Shown here piece by piece: positions 63,201-64,000 of a stretch of 64,000 bases of DNA. This DNA comes from Neospora caninum Liverpool. Lineage: Eukaryota; Apicomplexa; Conoidasida; Eucoccidiorida; Sarcocystidae. The stretch's first letter is position 1, and each line of letters starts with the position of its first letter. Below the pieces are notes generated by a model. That model had not been told where the DNA came from. It made no database searches and saw nothing but the letters and a program-made list of their open reading frames with translations. Where the stretch lies: NCBI RefSeq assembly GCF_000208865.1, contig NC_018388.1, positions 1,922,001-1,986,000 of the forward strand, read 5' to 3'. Made by a program: the position numbers and the translations under genes.

Positions 63201-63761
63201 GCGGCGGGGCAGCGCAGAAGAAGGAATGGTCTCTGGAGATGCAAGAGAAGATCCATCGGCGGGTGGAGACGCAGGCGTCGGCGAGAGAGAATCCGCGGCT
63301 GCGTCCGCGGATTCAGCGCACCCCGGCGGGCGAGAAGGGAGAGAAGACGCGAGAGAAGCGGAAGACAAGGAAGAACTCGAAGACGAACTCGGAACGTGTC
63401 CGAGGTCAGACTGTGTGGGGGCGAGAAAAAACGTTGGCAGCCTCGAGGAGGCCGGACGCCTGCGCGTTCTGTCACGCGTCTCTGCAAAGCAATGCCCCTG
63501 TGCTTCCGGACTGGAGTCGGTCTTCGTTTCTTCTTCGGCATGTGTTTGCCTGGCCTCCGCCAACCGCGCAAGAAACGTTCTGTCTCCCGACAATCCAGAA
63601 AGCGCATCTTCGGTCTCTTGGAGCGATTGGCGACCAGGCAAACGTTGCGTGGTGTCGGCTCCGAAACTCGACGCCGGCGAGGAACGAAAACTCTCGCCTC
63701 TCAGGTGTGCAGAGGGGGCCAACTGGCTTCCCGGGAGAGGCGGCCTATTGGACGGAGACAC
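57255..63761 (-). CDS. ApiAP2 DNA-binding protein with two AP2 domains, 5' end missing
   Basis: One frame without introns runs from 63881 (just after an in-frame stop at 63882-63884) to the stop at 57255; about 2168 codons from 63761 are clearly coding. No ATG occurs in this frame above 62639, so the start codon is probably in an upstream exon outside the window. Codons counted from 63761: the first AP2 domain is about 1022-1068 (GVHMDRLRKTWVASWLV, then FSFQKFGFFGAREQAI), the second about 1106-1158 (GVTYHRDGRCWVA, then FEVAEWGFLGARYRAA). A basic run GRRKRRR near 935-945 could be a nuclear signal. Elsewhere the protein is Ser/Pro/Gly-rich low complexity. ApiAP2 proteins are the main sequence-specific transcription factors of apicomplexans; targets are unknown. 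Confidence 0.85.
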   Translation of the reverse strand: MSPSNRPPLPGSQLAPSAHLRGESFRSSPASSFGADTTQRLPGRQSLQETEDALSGLSGDRTFLARLAEARQTHAEEETKTDSSPEAQGHCFAETRDRTRRRPASSRLPTFFLAPTQSDLGHVPSSSSSSSLSSASLASSLPSRPPGCAESADAAADSLSPTPASPPADGSSLASPETIPSSALPRRATLPSLPTSSLSPSDAPGTGLGPGCAVSEVSAGPAANEGTVGDTEHLRRFQASRASVRLDRAPLEPQNSREAANAVELDPLGRGCADSPEAVSRPAEGASPLSALQQNEAFRSYSSPSSFEARQPIPQRGAASFFLQSSAVLCSQETDTAERQCLGPPPHACASSDSGQSHAEERQLVLSSSPCSSSMALSCPPAEPSFPDPSCAPSSDHANAWQECSEASLHAGAQCVPRPNLGNLFRQCADDESRWTEASEQPPTGAENGQASLPRVEEGPRAQGDLYANPTVTDTRDPTCTDPSCFTSAGSSSAEMPPQDQTFVHGSHYSLHDNERYTLNPDPANQGFPAPGEYCGNSPFPGAMHDAIGNGKAPLGSNTAPDSWGFCFGQKSPFVEAQTSDRDAPSGAASSFPGFFSETERACCEGHGGSADAPGSSVCRGPPNRDRAYPHPSPPLLPAPYGDLDPRQPFSSLPPVFPGSSSSFPAAFFHESSVPASPYPSSASASPPLPPLSSLRPLLPPGSSSPAFPRSTSAGFPFDSWGSPALSSVSGMPSDFSSSLASLPFSPFPYSLPAEAQRCGAFQPPPGSVAPPHARDCGGSGAQLGAEADSHTSEERHFLAASYSLLGASGGGDGRDGAFETHLWRQMGGHEELGSPGALRPYLCEDTCKQTPPSSYAASALYEARDPREDECAPYYTGDPFFYYPEPHQTPSLASPYPPFSPSPAAPSGLYVDMPSQAAPHPPGWPSSCEGARASTSGSSAPRSGRRKRRRSPETGSSASPPEGLDSALAYSPSCLPFAVPSAVKAAGRKRRVPASLPTQTDRSHKDFLLELLASQLEPVKGVHMDRLRKTWVASWLVGKRRITRIFSFQKFGFFGAREQAIRHRREALLNPEIEDPVRRRAVENLATASDEALQLAADALPFVVGVTYHRDGRCWVANHRKPMGKIVQRKKFEVAEWGFLGARYRAAVMMFCWNKQGRTQEPEDYDQGATEAFNCKQVRQRPGEDRDFVLSHAACSDSEPLYLLRPFDGGTCDDAMVLLAFICGSPWRKICRGQQCGDDPTLLEAAVTIQSEKPLWRTRVKAPSDEEDPRDSEAESAGVSRAFAGASQDGRASGGRKPRLRARQRTQETEEDADEEEGEEGEDGDRFRSSQETEGRRRGGGQRANWRAEGRRADDNREEGIWDGRGLGVASAVKNEEGTDSEPEGRGNASPRTRRGRNHAPTPGGNGAQWHGGEDVSGGNMQTEQEENTWRSSSLGLSASVLGLVENRRQKGAQRGDRHTQARHGDAREEREEGRSVYGGYPQTGPAPAPCGSSAASPAASTAAAFFLERQKEQVREGQNMFLLPSEHRNVTARGWAPAGGVDGFAVPQHAPPFLQNEGDFGGPTPSHTCGLSEWFTASNAYGMIPSVNLNFDADVFSAHRDSLQNCPDGAQTASYANPFPCAAPNGFHSGLHVLEIPEYPHVAHQRAFASWPKNWPVLSSPLPAACPWPTTPLGDFPATGASGAERGETQSAGDTEISVSQAQFNFYPVHRNWPISHLDALTNPFLYHANALTSRTPAPSDVPVFFPGDPSPVALPLCSPLAPPCWPADLEGAGERLHAAMTEGNGSIFRCSDASRSTSESRGSPTPPLALCHSPPVDGLSLSSFSGAAFDPKSRQFVPGSFQETNGVDERSADLCFPQAVRFSAKNTGLTRPTASEGGDRTVFGSGGKDEANHWTGSVVTGSKESGESVSISLSTSPTGHSRRCQTPCLEGYRGTPHLPEDAGNAASSPVLSALGRAPLSSFAWSYASPPCALSSTPFPISTSFSAPLGDLSSLETRAVAAACAQADPRLGDAKSDGEVGNCDEAGKPEDAAGEPVGGAKPSNGKSKKENRDTTAPCNGSGVYQRRSQREKRKFPFVEGTNGERRSARLSGAEASHHRKAETAEGAEPSVGTAGKIRPRESNASEGNEKRSPHTTSERSKIYGEAALLDKQVDALPTLLSHGSFP

Positions 63762-64000
63762 AGACGCGTGGACGACAGGGACGGCGTCGTATGGGCAATG
63801 GACGGACTCGGTTCCAGGCGTTCGTTGCCCGAGTGGCGCTCCTCCAGGACGGGCTTCTTCCGACCGTGGTCTCTCTTTGGCATCAGAGGAGTGGAGGGAC
63901 GGGGGAAGTCGAAGAGGACGAATGCAGCGCAGGACGTCGTCGCGCTCGGAAGAAGAAAGCGAGGAGGCAGTCGAAGATGAGTCTGAAAGGTCTCCACCGC

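Noticed and set aside
63063..63980. Plus-strand Arg/Gly-rich ORF opposite the AP2 gene
   Set aside because: It is an antisense shadow of the GC-rich AP2 exon, Arg-rich as expected for such shadows.

Overview
The window looks like nuclear DNA of a tissue-cyst coccidian (Apicomplexa, Sarcocystidae; Toxoplasma/Hammondia/Neospora type). The evidence is intron-rich protein genes with GT-AG (and two probable GC-AG) introns, an ApiAP2 protein with two AP2 domains, long Ser-, Gly/Ala- and Glu-rich tracts in coding sequence, many (TA)n, (CT)n and GA microsatellites in introns and spacers, and repeated TGCATGC motifs. I saw no bacterial operons, rRNA, tRNA, CRISPR arrays or transposons. Species was not determined, and all gene models were built by hand from reading frames, splice signals and phase continuity.

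Layout: twelve protein genes, almost strictly alternating in strand. (1) minus 1-2379, 3'-truncated coiled-coil and Gly/Ala-rich protein. (2) plus 4596-8539, F-box-like/leucine-rich-repeat protein, 4 exons. (3) plus 11283-14871, F-box/WD-repeat protein, 2 exons. (4) minus 16811-17659, secreted protein of unknown function. (5) plus 20962-25150, CTP synthase, 6 exons, 619 aa. (6) minus 26227-29280, TRAPP subunit 3 (Bet3), 6 exons, 187 aa. (7) plus 31269-33389, RING/B-box/coiled-coil (TRIM-like) protein with a poly-Glu tail. (8) minus 35484-38905, R-SNARE YKT6, 7 exons, 211 aa. (9) plus 40813-42378, probable telomere CST-complex subunit TEN1. (10) minus 42821-47555, FtsH-type AAA ATPase with no M41 protease domain. 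(11) plus 49182-55758, TBC-domain Rab GAP, 8 exons, 1227 aa, with a 100-N assembly gap in one intron. (12) minus 57255-63761, large ApiAP2 protein whose 5' end lies upstream.

Functionally the window mixes ubiquitin-related adaptors (two neighbouring F-box genes and a RING/B-box protein), three membrane-traffic genes within 30 kb (TRAPPC3, YKT6, TBC RabGAP), nucleotide synthesis, telomere maintenance, a membrane AAA ATPase and a transcription factor. No operon logic is expected; clustering may be coincidental. The most interesting points are the TEN1 candidate, the FtsH homologue without a protease domain, the Asn at the SNARE zero layer of YKT6, the TRIM-like architecture, and the long open frame at the left edge.
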